A DNA stretch of 64,000 bases, from NCBI GenBank assembly GCA_050084985.1, contig JBITNC010000002.1, forward strand, positions 19,344,001 to 19,408,000, in the 5' to 3' direction. The notes under the pieces were generated by a model. It was not told where the DNA came from, did no database searches, and worked only from the letters and a program-made list of their open reading frames with translations. The DNA comes from Nageia nagi (lineage: Eukaryota; Pinophyta). The position numbers and the translations under genes are program-made. How positions within the stretch are numbered: the first letter of the stretch is position 1; the number at the start of each line of letters is the position of its first letter. Positions 44,045-56,539 of this stretch are shown here, piece by piece.

Positions 44045-44300
44045 CATTACTTTGTATCACCAACAATCTACAAAAGGTAACCAATTATTTATTATCAACT
44101 TCCACGTCATGTAACACATGTATTATATTAGTAATATAACCCACTTCCTTCATCTTACTCAATAGTTCCTCCAATTTGTTATAGATCTTATATGTTTGTG
44201 GGTGTGTCGATCTATCTCCTACAAAATAAATATGCACACTTTTATCAATATCAATCCAACTACATCCAAGTTTCTTTTTAATTCATCTATCTTTCATAAA
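44045..44300 (-). pseudogene. E/DYW domain of a PPR gene
   Basis: One minus-strand frame over about 65 codons reads IKKKLGCSWIDIDKSVHIYF, VGDRSTHPQTYKIYNKLEEL, LSKMKEVGYITNIIHVLHDV and EVDNK, then a stop. This is the classical E/E+ to DYW transition of plant PPR editing proteins. It is the clearest proof that the 43-47 kb region is a PPR pseudogene. The remainder of the DYW domain is not present or not readable. Confidence 0.92.
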
Positions 44301-44499
44301 TATCCTTATAATTTGAACATCATTATAGCTACCCACTTTAGCATAAATATTTGAAAAAAGAACTATGATAGATCATATTTATGCTCCAATAAAAAAGATT
44401 ATTTTCACATATTCTTTATTCCTTCATGAATATGTAATTTATAATTGGTTTGAAAGTGCTTCATCATATCAATGAGTTTAAGATTTGCATTCTTATTGT

Positions 44500-45060
44500 A
44501 GCCACATTACATGTCCACCAATCATTACATTCCATGCACTTATGTTTGCATTCTATATCTTGTTAGACATTTCCAATCAATTAATTCTATGAAAATATAT
44601 TTGTATCATGCATCTTATCAAATAATTCTTAGGCCTTGTGTATTATTGCATATTTTGCATAAAAATAAACTAGGGCATTCACAACCACATATTATGAAAA
44701 TCCATTTTAAACTATTTTTTTATGGATTTTTATACCCTCTTATTGAGCTCCCATGGTGGCACATGTTGGGAGAATGCCTGCACAAATATTACAAAGTTGG
44801 TTTTAGGCTTGACAATTACATCCTCTTCAAAGTCTATGTAGTCTTTCAAAAATTCCACTTTCTACATATCTTGAAATGATTATTGTCTATGAAACTATAT
44901 TTTCATTATGCATCTTTTTGAATAATTCATAGGCCTTGTGTATTCTTACATAGTTTCCATATATGTATATCATGACATTCACAACCATAACATTTAATAC
45001 AAATCCATAGTTTACATCTATGCCTATTATTACATATTTTGCATATATATCTTAGGGTTT
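44500..45060 (-). pseudogene. PPR motifs upstream of the DYW remnant
   Basis: The minus strand reads VLNVMVVNVMIYIYGNYV and RIHKAYELFKKMHNENIVS near 45000-44890, and ISAWNVMIGGHVM near 44550-44510. These match the PPR layout of NALIDMYAKCG, ELFDKM, NVVSWTTMI. The frame is interrupted between the pieces. Confidence 0.82.
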
Positions 45061-45470
45061 TCCAAATACACTACAAATATGGTTTAGCATCAAGGATGGC
45101 ATCATAGACTAATGTAAGTTTTTGAAATTATTTTCCAAAATACTAATTCTAAAGATGATGCTAATGTACACATTAGGATTAGCGCCACTTTTAGCATCAT
45201 CAAAAATTATGGTATGGCATTATATTTGACATCATATTTTGTTACATATAGCATCATATTTTATCATAATGGACATCATAAAAAAATACATTTTACATAA
45301 ATTATAATGATACTTATTATAATTAGAGTTAGGTATTACATCATTGGGCATCAAGTTTTACATCAGCTTGGGGCATTAGTTTTGGAGATAGGATTAGCAT
45401 TGGAACATACAATTTTAGGGAAAAAATGTATATTTAATTATTTTATGCATAACCTATGATCATTTCAGTC
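45060..45470. other. Insertion-like block with recurring GCATCA words
   Basis: The run between PPR pieces contains TTTAGCATCAAGGATGGCATCA, TATAGCATCATATT, GGACATCATAAAAA and GGGCATCAAGTTTTACATCAGC, spaced irregularly. No TIR pair or coding frame is found. It may be a small decayed DNA element in the PPR pseudogene. Confidence 0.4.
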
Positions 45471-45473
45471 CAT

Positions 45474-45780
45474 GAAATCCACTTTTAAAGATTCTTTTAT
45501 GTATATATAAGTCCTATTATAGATCTCTAGGTAGTTTGGTGCATACTTTTAGAATGTTGGAGAAGGTGAAATGATTTGTTTGGACTAGTGTTGCTATTTG
45601 TTGTATTTAGTGAAAAGAAATCCAATTTTAAAGTATTTGATGTATATATAATTAAACCCTATTACAAATATCCCAATTTGGTGCATGCTTTGAAGATGAT
45701 GGGAAAGGTTAATTGATTTGGTTGGACTACTATTTTTATTTGTTGAATTTGGTGAAATAGTGTCAATGTTAAAGCCATAT
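45474..45780 (+). repeat. Two 143-bp direct repeats
   Basis: GAAATCCACTTTTAAAG at 45474 and GAAATCCAATTTTAAAG at 45617 start two parallel units, each continuing with TATGTATATATAA, CCTATTA, TTTGGTGCAT and TTGGACTA. A related piece (AGAGTCTTTTATGTATATATGA) occurs at 46062. Confidence 0.85.
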
Positions 45781-46479
45781 CTCATTTAGTCATACAATCA
45801 AAAAAATTTCAAGCTTCCATTAAACTTTCATAGTTGAGATACATGTGGCCAAGTCTATCTTGCAGTACATTTATGAGTAAAATTTAAGTTTGAGACAATT
45901 TATAAGTGAATGAAGGACTTTTTCCTCTTGACGGATATTGTTGATGATGCAATTCTGCAAGAGTTGAAGATATGTTGAAGAGCATAAAGAGCAATGTGTA
46001 TTTGTATTTGTAGTAAGCAAAATATGTATTACATCCTTTAACCAAAATACACTGTTAAAGAGTCTTTTATGTATATATGAATCATTAATTAAAAGGTTTA
46101 ATCAATAATTGGATCATGATATGTGTGTATCATCCATATGTTATCTCACCTTCTTTTTTTTTTAAGTTATTTTGAAGCCACATGGCATAAGAAATCATGT
46201 CAGAACATGAAAAAATTACACCAAGTCAATTTTTGATACCATTATAATTCCTATTGATGCTATTGATATCAATACATATTTTTTAACTAGTCTAACATCT
46301 ACTTTGATACTAAATGACTTTGTGGTAGTAGTTTCCATTGAGGATATCCATTTGGGAGATAACATTTTGCATGGGAGAAATTTTTAGATCTGTTTGAGTC
46401 ATGTGAAGGAACACATTAGGTTACAAATGAAAAAGTATGAAGGACATGAATAGGTAAGACATGATGCAAAGTTAAGACA

Positions 46480-46970
46480 TGAAGGATGTAACAAAATGTA
46501 TTCCTTCACTACCTAAAATAGATCTAGAAATTTCTCCATGCAGCATCATGCATCTTGTCAAACAATGCTTGGTCCTCATATCTTCTTTTGTACTTTGTAT
46601 ACTTATATTTTGCATACAAGAAGAACACATACAAAGATTATATTGTTACTATTGGGTCCCAAGTGATTTATTATATTAAATATTTATCTTCAAATAATTT
46701 TAGTCCATGATATTGTATTTGCATCATGCATATTATCTAACAATTCTTGTGCCTTGTATTTTCTTCCACATTTTGTATACTTATATTCTACATGCAAGAT
46801 GAATACATATAAAGGTTACGTTGTTATAATTGGTTCCCAAGTGTTTCATTAAATATATCTTATAATTATTTTATTCCATTAAATCATATTTGCAAATTGC
46901 ATCTTATCAAATAATTCTTAGCCCTCATGTGTTCTTCCACATATTGCATACTTATTTTCTAGAGCACTTT
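46480..46970 (-). pseudogene. PPR motifs, N-terminal part of a decayed PPR gene
   Basis: In one minus-strand frame: ELFDKMQFANMI then WNKIII, VEYKYTKCGRKYKAQELLDN, MHDANTISWTKII, a PLS-type PPR unit, then HLGPNSNNIIFVCVLLVC and YAKYKYTKYKRRYEDQALFD, KMHDAAW. Two further units lie about 195 bp apart. These are N-terminal to the E/DYW domain at 44.05-44.30 kb, so one gene may have spanned 46.97-44.0 kb on the minus strand. Confidence 0.85.
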
Positions 46971-46974
46971 AGGT

Positions 46975-47690
46975 GAAAAGGTTGTAACTTATAACCTCTT
47001 AAAAGGTATAACAACACTTGATTTATAATGATTTACTTAAAAATGTACTAAATTGCTGAAAAATTATATTTTTTTATCAATACATATGTGGAAGGAAATC
47101 TTTGTTTGCTGCTATTAATGGTCTAGCTCATGGTTGTGACCTTCAAATTGCAATGGTTGGTATTTGTGCAATACTTGTTGGTCATGTAAAATTTAGTATG
47201 CAATGAACATATTAAGGTTTTATCTCAATTACTTGTTACAATATGATTAAGTATTTAAATATTATGGTGCTAATGAAGATTGACGTACTCATAAGGTAGT
47301 TGCGATGTTATACGTCTATTGCACCATTGGTATTTATAGTCTTCTTAGGGGGAGGTTTTAGGAGTGTAGTAGATTGAATGAGCATAAAAGGAAAGATCAT
47401 CATGACCTTCACTTACTAGATATTTTGTAATTAACAAAGGATAAATCATCTAAAAGGTATTCAAAAGAAAAATATTTTAAGGAAAGGGAGGACAAACTGA
47501 AGGTGGTTAAAAAGTATTCTAATTCTTATTGATATAGATTGCTAAATGAAGATATGAGAAAAGAAAAAGTGATCAAATTTGTAGATATATTATAGGTAAA
47601 AAAGGTACACATTTGGTTAAAAATATAAACATACAAAAATAAATAAAATAGAGAAAAGAGAATAAATAAATATTAGAGGAAATAGCCATT
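46975..47690. other. AT-rich stretch without a recognised gene
   Basis: A frame near 47090-47210 reads KSLFAAINGLAHGCDLQIAM, not recognised. The rest shows no family resemblance. Possibly the 5' part of the exon-like repeat locus that follows. Confidence 0.35.
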
Positions 47691-47694
47691 AAGA

Positions 47695-48230
47695 TGCAAC
47701 ATCTTGCAGAAGATGAAGGAGATGATGTAGCCAAAGAGGTACCACATAAATTTAAATTATTTTTTTCTTAACTAACCCCTTGAATGTGTTCAAATTTTTG
47801 AATTTGTACTAACTAACCTATTAATTTTTTCATAATATGAGGTAAGACATGAAGGAGGTGAATTGAAAAGAGGTGAAACAACATGAGGTCAAGGAGATGA
47901 TGCATATAGAGAGGTACTATATTATTTTAAAGTAAATTTTTCTTAACTAAGCCATTAAATATTTTTATATTTTTTATTTTATATTAATTAAAATGTTTTT
48001 ATAATAAGAGGCATGACATGAAGGAGATGATGAGGAAAGAGGCAAATGAGATGATGTAGCCAAAGAGGTATTGCATTGCTTTAAAAAAATATTGCTAACT
48101 AACCCATCCAATATTTTCATAGTTTTGAAGTTGTATTAACTAACCCATTTTATGTTTTCATAATAAGAGCAAAGAATTGAACAAGGTGAGATGCAAGAGT
48201 GGGAGGAGAGGATGCATCTCGAGTGGTACT
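47695..48230 (+). repeat. Exon-like tandem repeats, four units of about 150-175 bp
   Basis: The words GATGATGTAGCCAAAGAGGTA (47723), GATGATGCATATAGAGAGGTA (about 47899), GATGATGTAGCCAAAGAGGTA (about 48051) and GAGGATGCATCTCGAGTGGTA (about 48205) recur. Each is preceded by a GAAGGAGGTGA-type acidic stretch and followed by GT, an AT-rich run with TAACTAACCCATT and TTTTCATAATATGAG. The pattern is a short acidic exon plus intron. No protein family recognised. Confidence 0.75.
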
Positions 48231-48234
48231 ATAG

Positions 48235-50650
48235 ACACCTCAAAATTACATATTTATCCAAAGATGGTGATCTATAGGTTCTTTAGTATATTTTTGCATA
48301 TTTGATAACTTATCAATATCATATTAATCTCATGGTATTTCCTAAGGACTCTTGCACCTTGATCTTATAGTTTGAGCACATTATCATATTTGAAACATAG
48401 ATCCTAATTATCCTATTTGTTGGTAAACCTATATACTATTCATTTTATAAACCTTAACTGGCATGTTGATTAAGAACAAAAGGACACATAAAACATAATT
48501 TAAAATAATTTCAATTAATCCCACACTTATTTTGATCTTGGCACATGATATGTTCCAAGTTATTCCTGACCTTTTGCATACAACTAAGCTTTTACATGGC
48601 TATCATTATCCTATAAGGATTTTGGAGAAATCTAAGAGCATACACACATGGATCAAAAGAAAATATCAAATCATTCTTCCAAGGATATAAGGTATAATTG
48701 TATGGTATGATTTTTTGATCTAACATTATTTACATCAAGTTTTTATAAACCATTTCACATGTTTTGAAATAGATCAACATACTAGTATCTTTTCACAACA
48801 TATTAGTTTGCTTTTCTATTTGCATGTTGTTGCATGTTAAGATTAATATCATATTAGAAATTTCATGTACATTTTTGTTATATTTTTACAAATTTTTATT
48901 TAATATATCCAATTTCATATACCTATATGTAAATACTATCCTGCATCATTCTTTTGACATTTCACTACATTCATGTTCTTGCATGTCATAAAAGCTAAAT
49001 TATATTATTAGATTTGAGCATATGAAAATTATAAAAGCATAATAATATAATTATAAATTAGGAATAATATGTATTATATGTGTTAGGCATCCATTTCATA
49101 TCTATCATCCTTTTGATTGAGGGTTATGCGATCTACACTTTCCTAAGAGGGATTTCTTCCCTACTTCAATCTCTTGAAGGTCTCAAAAAATTGAAGAATA
49201 AATATTCCCATTTAAATGTTCTATTTGTAGGTGCTTCACATAAAATCCATATTAAACATTATATAAATAGGATACACCTTGAACATCATATGTCTTTTAA
49301 TCATTAGGTATATCATATTGTATAATGTTTGTTTGATACTTATTTCCTAGGTTATTAGAAAGGTATGCTCTTACTCCACTACAAGAATATAGGTATTACA
49401 AAATGGTGATCATAGTTGTACATACATGTCCTTGAGCATCAAATTTATAGAGAAGTTTTCCTAAATTTATCTGATATTTTATGTTTATTATTATTATGGA
49501 TATTTCTCCTTCCTATTATGATATTTTTGTAATACTCATTTATGGTATATTTTTTAGAAATACATAAATTCAAAGTCCAGAACAACATCTCAAAGTTTTA
49601 TTTCTTGATTCTTTGTAGATATCCAACTATCCTACATTAAATTGGTCCTTATTTTATAATAAACTTTCACCAAAATCATTGTATTTGTAACCACTTTCAT
49701 GAGGATTGGTTAGAACCATTTTAGGGTTAGATTTTCATTTTGGATTTTTCTTTAATTCTATAGTAGATGGAAAAACTCCTTTTTCAAGCTACTTGTACAC
49801 ATTGGATACCCTCATCATAAGGTTTTATTAAATTTTAATCATTTATTAAGCATTTATTAAGTTCTTTTGGTAACATTGTGACTATCTTATTAGATGATTG
49901 ATTGAACTATTGATTGGTACTACTAATCGTCCCAAGCCTGTATCCCACTTTTTTTATGCTCTAGGTTAGTATCCTATTTTTTGTGTACATCTCAAATTTT
50001 TCATTTCATAAAAGGAAAAATAGAAAAAGTTTTTATTTTGTTCTTTCATTAGTGAAATATTTTCATCCTTGGGTGGGAGTTTCACATTTATCTGTATTTT
50101 TGAAGGGTTGTAGTTTCATTTTTCACTCAGATAGTTGTGTTATCATATTTACTTTCTTGTATTACTTTCTTAATTCACAATCATAGGTTTTTTTCAAGGC
50201 ATGTGGACCTTTCTCACCACATCCTCACTCACATTTGGATGTGATTACCAAGGTGAGGTACTTAACTTGAGCCTTAAATGATTCACATCCCTAGATATTG
50301 AGCCTTTTTCCAAAAAACACTTGAGTAAGTTCACTTTAGGAATATTACAAAAGAGGTAAAGGAACCATAAAATCAATTTAATTAAAAATATTAAGATTCA
50401 AATTTGAACAAAGAAGCATTTAGAAAAGATAATATACCATTGCTATCTTTTCACCACTTCTATCTTATCATATAGGATCGATATATTTTTAAATATCATA
50501 TAAGTTTATTGCTTTAGTATTGTGTTCATTAAATCAAAATTATAACAAGACTTTAGGATTTATTTTTATTTGATTCCCTTTTTTGGCACCATAAAGATAT
50601 TTTTCTTACAAATACTTATCTATTTCTTTCTTTCTATGTAGTTTCACTAA
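48235..50650. other. AT-rich spacer
   Basis: No recognised proteins or RNA. A CACTACAAGAATATAGG word at 49377 resembles a CACTA-transposon end, but no inverted partner was found. Confidence 0.5.
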
Positions 50651-50659
50651 CTTAAATAA

Positions 50660-53265
50660 TGGATTTCAATCCTTATGTTAATTTGGTAGAAAATGGGGAA
50701 CAAGATAGGATAAGACAAGATAAATAAGTAATTCAACAAATTCATCACCCTAAACCAAACCTTCCTCCTTCACCCCATACACCACACATGACTTCCTCAC
50801 TTTTTTAATCTAGGAAACCCAATCCATCCATAGAACAAATTGTGGAAAAATACAAAATATCTTGAATCCAACATTTATAAGAATCCCTTATTTGAATAGC
50901 CTAGTCCATCATAATCAAATTCCATTGGAATTAAAACTAATTTGACCTCAAAACAATAACTATTTATGAGTGATCCTTATGTCCAAACCCTTTTTGAGCA
51001 ATTAAAGGCAACCTAATATGTTCCAGCTCATGAGAAATGTTTTGTACCTACCTTTTTCCAACCTCTAGTCGTAGAGGTTTGATACTTTGATCCACCTAAA
51101 CAAGAAGATAAGGATAATATATTGATTAATTTAATTGAACCATGCCCTTCCTTTGTAGGAGATACAAGGGTTTCACAAACTTTGCATCCATCATCCCAAC
51201 CAATTGTAGCTATATTGGATCCATATTCCTCTTTTCATGAGCCATAGCAATCATCGGATCCATCATTTTGATCCTACATATCATGAACCTCAACCAATTA
51301 TTGCAACATTAACTCTTCCTTCTTATCAAGAATAATAATTTCTATCAATATTTTCTAAAGCCTCATTTATGTCCCAAATCGATCATTTTCATATATCACA
51401 ATCACAACTTGAACCAACTAGTCTCAAATCTACACATCAAAGACCATCAATTGCATCATATAAAGGTGATATTGAGAAACAAAAACTATTTAAGAGTGGT
51501 AGAAATCCTAAAAGAAATCACAAGTTATGAATCAACCATTACATCTAAGGAAAGGGGTAAATCAAGCTTCACAAGTTTTGAGGATTAATACTCCTCCTCA
51601 AGTCTCCATGATTGGACAAAATATCAAGCCATATTATGAACCACATAATAACTTGATGTTACAAATTTTTTTAAAAAATTCTCATGACCAAGCTAATGTG
51701 CATCAAGGTAATACATTTTCATCACAACCTCAATAAATATATGCAAAATAAAATATTCAACAACCCAAAGTATGTATCAAAGTAGGGTACCAATCAAATC
51801 TAACCCAAGAACAATCACAAAAAAATCTTTTTATCTTCTTAAAATGTGAATGTGCCTCAAAACTATAGGAAAGCATGCAATCAACAACAACAAAGTTATA
51901 ATCCTTAACAACTGTATATGAGTACTGAATCACAAGTACCTAATCTTAATTAATGGTACATATAATCCTCTCAATAAGTCAAGAATACTAATTTTGGAGA
52001 AGTTTAATTTCTTAACCAGACTCAAGGTTTTCATAGTTAACAAAACCTTGTACCTCAAATGAGTATTTCCCTAAATCAGCAATGGAATCAACCTATATGG
52101 AAAAATCAAGCACCAATCCATGATCAAGTACAAAGGATAAAAGTTGCTATAGGTAATCAACTTCCAAGTAGGAATGATGAGATTCTAAATTTAAGTTATA
52201 GGAAATGGAATCAAAGATCAATAATCAAGGCAAAGAAAAGTAATGATATACATCAATGTATAGTAATCCAATTCATTCATCAATGCTTATTTAACATTTT
52301 CCTTATAAATTTGAGGTACCAAAGATGGATAAATATAAGGAAAAATAAAATCCTAAGTATTCATGTTGAATCATTAGTAATAATGATTTTCTCATGTTAA
52401 GAACCTTTCCTATGATTCTTGTGAGGTAACTTCTAAATTGGTATAACAATTTCCCACAACACAATATATATTCTTTTGAGAAAGTTGTCTTAGTTTGATT
52501 ATGAATTGGTTTTAGATTATGTGTGGAGGAGAGCCTTGGTTACAAATATGTCTTATACACTACCTCAAGAATAACTTGTGAAGTTGTTCTTTGTAGTTTG
52601 TAGTAAGCCCATTTCCTCCATATTGTAAATCCAAAGGTATAACACATTTGAATGTGTATTAACCCAAGCTAAGCTAATCCAAGAGCTCAAGATTCAAGAT
52701 GGTGAAATTAAATTGAGAAAGGAAAAAATAAAAAAAGAATCATAAAAATGGTGGTTATCCATATAACTCATAGAAAAAGCCTCAAAGTAATCAAGTCTAT
52801 CAAGATGTGAATTATCAACTAATATTGCAATTGGAACCTTCTAAGATAAAAAGGAATAATACCCAACCCCAAGTGCAAGATCCACAAAATGCTCCTCAAG
52901 GTAATAATCAAGGAATATCACCTAGGGCTCTAAGGAAATAAAGAAATTAGAATCTAGTAGTAGAACCAATTAAAGATATACTTAAGAATTTTTTTAATGC
53001 ACAAATATTATTAGCAAGAAAGAATTACAAAATATTAAAACTTAGCAAAATAAATTATTTTAGGTAGTTGGTAAATAAAGAACAAGAAAAATACAAATTA
53101 ACATAACTAATAAGCTATAAAGGGATTATCACATCAGAAAAGAAACATCGTTCCAAGACCATGATAACACTCTGTATAAAATATGAAAGGAAAGATCAAA
53201 AAGAGGTGTGGAAGGAAACCAACAACTAGGAAGATAGGGAATAGTAAGTCACAACATAAGTTAAA
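50660..53265 (+). pseudogene. Decayed Gln/Pro/Ser-rich ORF of unknown family
   Basis: An ATG at 50660 reads MDFNPYVNLVENGEQDRIRQ and goes on as a low-complexity frame with PLPPSPHTPHM and QPLHLRKGVNQASQV near 51530-51575. Further frames at 51527-51736 and 52059-52400 are rich in Gln, Asn and Ser. The last part, near 52950-53230, reads ILLARKNYKILKLSK and YFRQLVNKEQEKYK. The composition is like the N-terminal low-complexity part of retroelement gag or ORF1, but I cannot name it. Confidence 0.35.
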
Positions 53266-53359
53266 ATATATGTACTTTAAAAAATCTTGTATCTTCAAAT
53301 ACTGATAAATTGTACTTTGTTACCTTCATTAATAAAGATTCAAATTACTTTTAAATTTT

Positions 53360-53796
53360 TGTTGGAGATTTAAGTTTTTCATTTTCACTAAGATGAAATT
53401 CCATCACATTTTATATTATGTGAAAATGTCAACATGTTTCTCCTACCCTATGTATTTTCTAGAAATGTCTCGTGTTTCTTACTATCTAATGCATTTTGTT
53501 AGTATGTTTGGTAATTACGATATTATGATGTTTTCTTGAGTTTTTATTACTCGTACTTTATTTTAGCATTTGTTACTTCATAGGGATAATGAGAGATAGA
53601 ACTATAACATATTTTAACTCCTATTTATATATTTTAGTTGAACTTGAGTGGATCTTTTGTAATAGTCCTTATCATTTATTTTGGTCCTCCTGGTAACCTC
53701 CATGACAGCTCAGTTTTGATTACTCATTAAATTTCAATGTATCATACTTCAAATTTGGTTAGTGAATCATATTGTTGTGTGCTCAAACTTATTTCA
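53360..53796 (+). repeat. 5' LTR of the copia element
   Basis: 437 bp, TGTTGGAGATTTAAG at the left (the standard copia LTR start) and AAACTTATTTCA at the right. No second copy is in the window. Confidence 0.75.
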
Positions 53797-53799
53797 TAT

Positions 53800-53811
53800 T
53801 GGAATCAAAGC
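53800..53811 (+). promoter_or_regulatory. Primer-binding site of the copia element
   Basis: TGGAATCAAAGC, a decayed form of TGGTATCAGAGC (initiator tRNA-Met), three bases after the LTR. Confidence 0.7.
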
Positions 53812-53929
53812 TATTTGATCTTAGTTGGTTTTGAGAGGCTATGGGTACTTTGCAAAAACTTACCAAGTTTTGTAAAAAGTGATCCAAATAGGCTTGTAGT
53901 GTGGAATTAGTTTGTTGGAGTGTAAGAGA

Positions 53930-54890
53930 TGGATTCTAGAGTTAGTTCTTTCCCTATACCAAAAATCAATGGAGAGGATAATGACTATTAGGTACTAAAG
54001 ATGAAGCATTTTCTCATAGGCAAAGAGATGTAGGATATTATTGCAAATGGATGTGTAGACCTAGATTGGATCACACTTCCTCAAATTGATAGACCTACCA
54101 AGAGAGAGGCCTAAAAGAATAATTATTTTGCAATCTACCATATCCAATCATCCTTGGAAAAGAGACTATTCCCAATGATTATTAGCTTTAATATGACCAA
54201 GGATGCTTAAAAGTTTTTAAAATATGGATTCTAATCCAATGATCAAGTGAAGAAAGTAAGGCTTCAAACCTTCAATTCTAAGTTTGAGAATCTAAAAAAA
54301 AAGGAGGATGAGAAAGTTGGAGAATATTGTGTAAGAGTGAATAATTTTATCCATATTATAGAAACACTTGGAGAGGAGGTTAAAAATCTAGTTGTAGTGA
54401 AGAAAGTGTTAAGATCACTTCTTCTTAAATGGAGCCAAAATGCTATTATGTTTGAAGATACCAAGATATGAGCAGTCTTAATCTTGATCAACTTATTGGT
54501 CCCTTGATGTCCCATGAGGAAAGGCTTAATCCAATTTTAAATTTTGGGGGTGTGGAAGAGAATACCTTTTCTTCTAAAGAAGGTGACGCTAGTTCTAGTG
54601 GTCAAGGGGATCTCAAGGAAGAGGAAGAAGTAGATGTTTTAGAGGAAGAGGAAGAGGAAGAATAGGTGGCTTCCAAGGTAGGGGATGATTCCAAGGAAGA
54701 GGAAGAGGGGATTCTCCAAGAGGTGACAAGAAATACAAACAATGTTACTATTTTAAAAAGTATGAACACTATAAAAGGGAGTGTATATTAAAGGCTTCTC
54801 AAATGGAAGGCTAAAGTAATAATTATGGTGAGGATGATGGATCCTCCACCTTGTTATTGTCTTATGCCCATTCAGCCTAAAATCTACATG
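53930..54890 (+). pseudogene. gag of the copia element
   Basis: Starts MDSRVSSFPIPKINGEDNDY at 53931. Open frame 54247-54471 reads KKVRLQTFNSKFENLKKKED, EKVGEYCVRVNNFIHIIETL, GEEVKNLVVVKKVLRSL. This is the UBN2/copia gag core. A glutamate-rich run (near 54610-54665) precedes a zinc knuckle near 54741-54790 read as CYYFKKYEHYKREC, where the second cysteine is replaced by Phe. It packages the RNA. Confidence 0.87.
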
Positions 54891-55029
54891 ATACATGGAT
54901 TCTTAAAATGGGCTACTCCACTCCCATGACTAACAAGGGAGATTTGTTTTGTGCCATGGATTACTCCTACAAGTCCAAGATCATACTTGATGATTAAAAA
55001 GTTATTAAATTTGAAGGAGTGGGATATAT

Positions 55030-56200
55030 GGAGGTTGTACATAAATGAAGGTAATAAAAGGGTTAATGATGTGTATTACATTCCAAAATTGAAGCATAAT
55101 TTATTAAAAGTGAGACAAATAATGGATAAAATTAAAAAAAGTATGATTTTCAATAAGAACAAAGAGCATAAACATATCAACACTATTCCCATGATAAGGA
55201 ATAGATTATTTCCTCTTAAGTTTGGTGAGAAAAGTTCTAATTTTGCTAATATTGCTATTGATTATAAAATTTGGCTTTGGCATTTGAGATATGGGAATCT
55301 ATATTTTGTTAGTTTATAAATATTTGTTTCCAATGAAATGGTATATGGGCTACCAAAGGTTCAAGAACATAAAGAATTATATGTCGGTTGTGCTATGGGA
55401 AAACATTCAAGATCAAGCTTCCCAAAATATCAAGCATGAAGAGTGTCCTATCCCCTCTAATTGGTGCATAGTGAGATATATGGGCCAATGAAAACTCCAA
55501 GTGTTGATAAAAACTTCTATTTCCTTACTTTCATTGATGAAATTACTCAAGGATATGTTGGATCTACTTTCTTAGAACTAAGGATGAAGATTTTACATAC
55601 ATTAAGGAGTTAAAGAACAATGTGGAAAAATAAAGTGGATATTATTCATAGTGTTTGAGAATAGATAGAGGGGGGGAGTTTTGTACTGATGAATTTTTGC
55701 AATATAGTACAAATTATGGTGTGAGAAGGAAAGTCACTACTACCTACACTCCACTACAAAATGGTGTGGCTGAGCATAAATATAGAACTTTGGCTAATAT
55801 GGAAAGAAACATGCTCCAAACTAAAGGTATAAGTAATATTTATTGGGCTTAAGCTATTAGGGCTATTTTGTATATTTTAAATAGAAGTCCAACCTCTAGT
55901 TTATATGGCATAACACCTTGTGAGGCATGGTATGATAAAAGGCCAAATGTGAATCATTTTAGAGTGTTTGGTTTCCTGGGTTATGTGCATGTTCTAGGGG
56001 AGCATAGAAAAAAATTAGATCCAAAGAGTGAGCCTTGTATATTTATTGGTTATTTTGAAGTAAGCAAAGCATATGTATTGTAAAATCCTAAAACTCATAA
56101 ATTTTTTATTTTAAGAGATGTTATTTTTGATGAAGTGAGAGAATGAGGTCATCAAAAATAAGTTGTTGAAGATGCATCCTTTGGTGAAATATCTTCTAAT
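55030..56200 (+). pseudogene. Integrase of the copia element
   Basis: The gag-pre-integrase part ends KIWLWHLRYGNLYFVSL near 55264-55317. The catalytic part has PMKTPSVDKNFYFLTFIDEI (55488-55545) with the first D, DRGGEFCTDEFLQYSTNYGV (55661-55720) with the second D, and QNGVAEHKYRTLANMERNML with the E. The frame continues TPCEAWYDKRPNVNHFRVFG and KLDPKSEPCIFIGYFEVS. Open stretches at 55655-55852 and 55868-56083 are nearly adjacent. Stops break the rest. Confidence 0.92.
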
Positions 56201-56539
56201 GTATAGTCTATTGTTCAACTCAGCCAATAAAATGTGAAGCTAAAAGCATCAAACAACCCATAAAAGACCATGCAAGTGCAGCCCAAAGATGTTCCAAGTG
56301 ATGGTGATACTTCTTGAAGCAAGAATGGTAAAGTAAGAGGTAATAGAACACTTGCAAATCATCCTCCTTCAAAAATGTTAGACCAAAATATTTTCAAAGA
56401 GAGTAACTAGAGGATAAGTAAAAAAAATAGATCAAGTAATTAAGAGGCTTGAAAATATCAATTTATATAGTGATGAGTTAGATGGTGAACCCAAAGGTGA
56501 ATTGTCTAGTTTTACATTGGAGGCTAGTGTTGATTTAGA

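Noticed and set aside
44511-44879. Open plus-strand frame of 122 codons
   Set aside because: It is the reverse of PPR-like text on the minus strand (ISAWNVMIGG) and has no protein-like composition.
48235-50650. Possible long LTR preceding the Gln-rich ORF
   Set aside because: No second copy, PBS or edge signal could be found.
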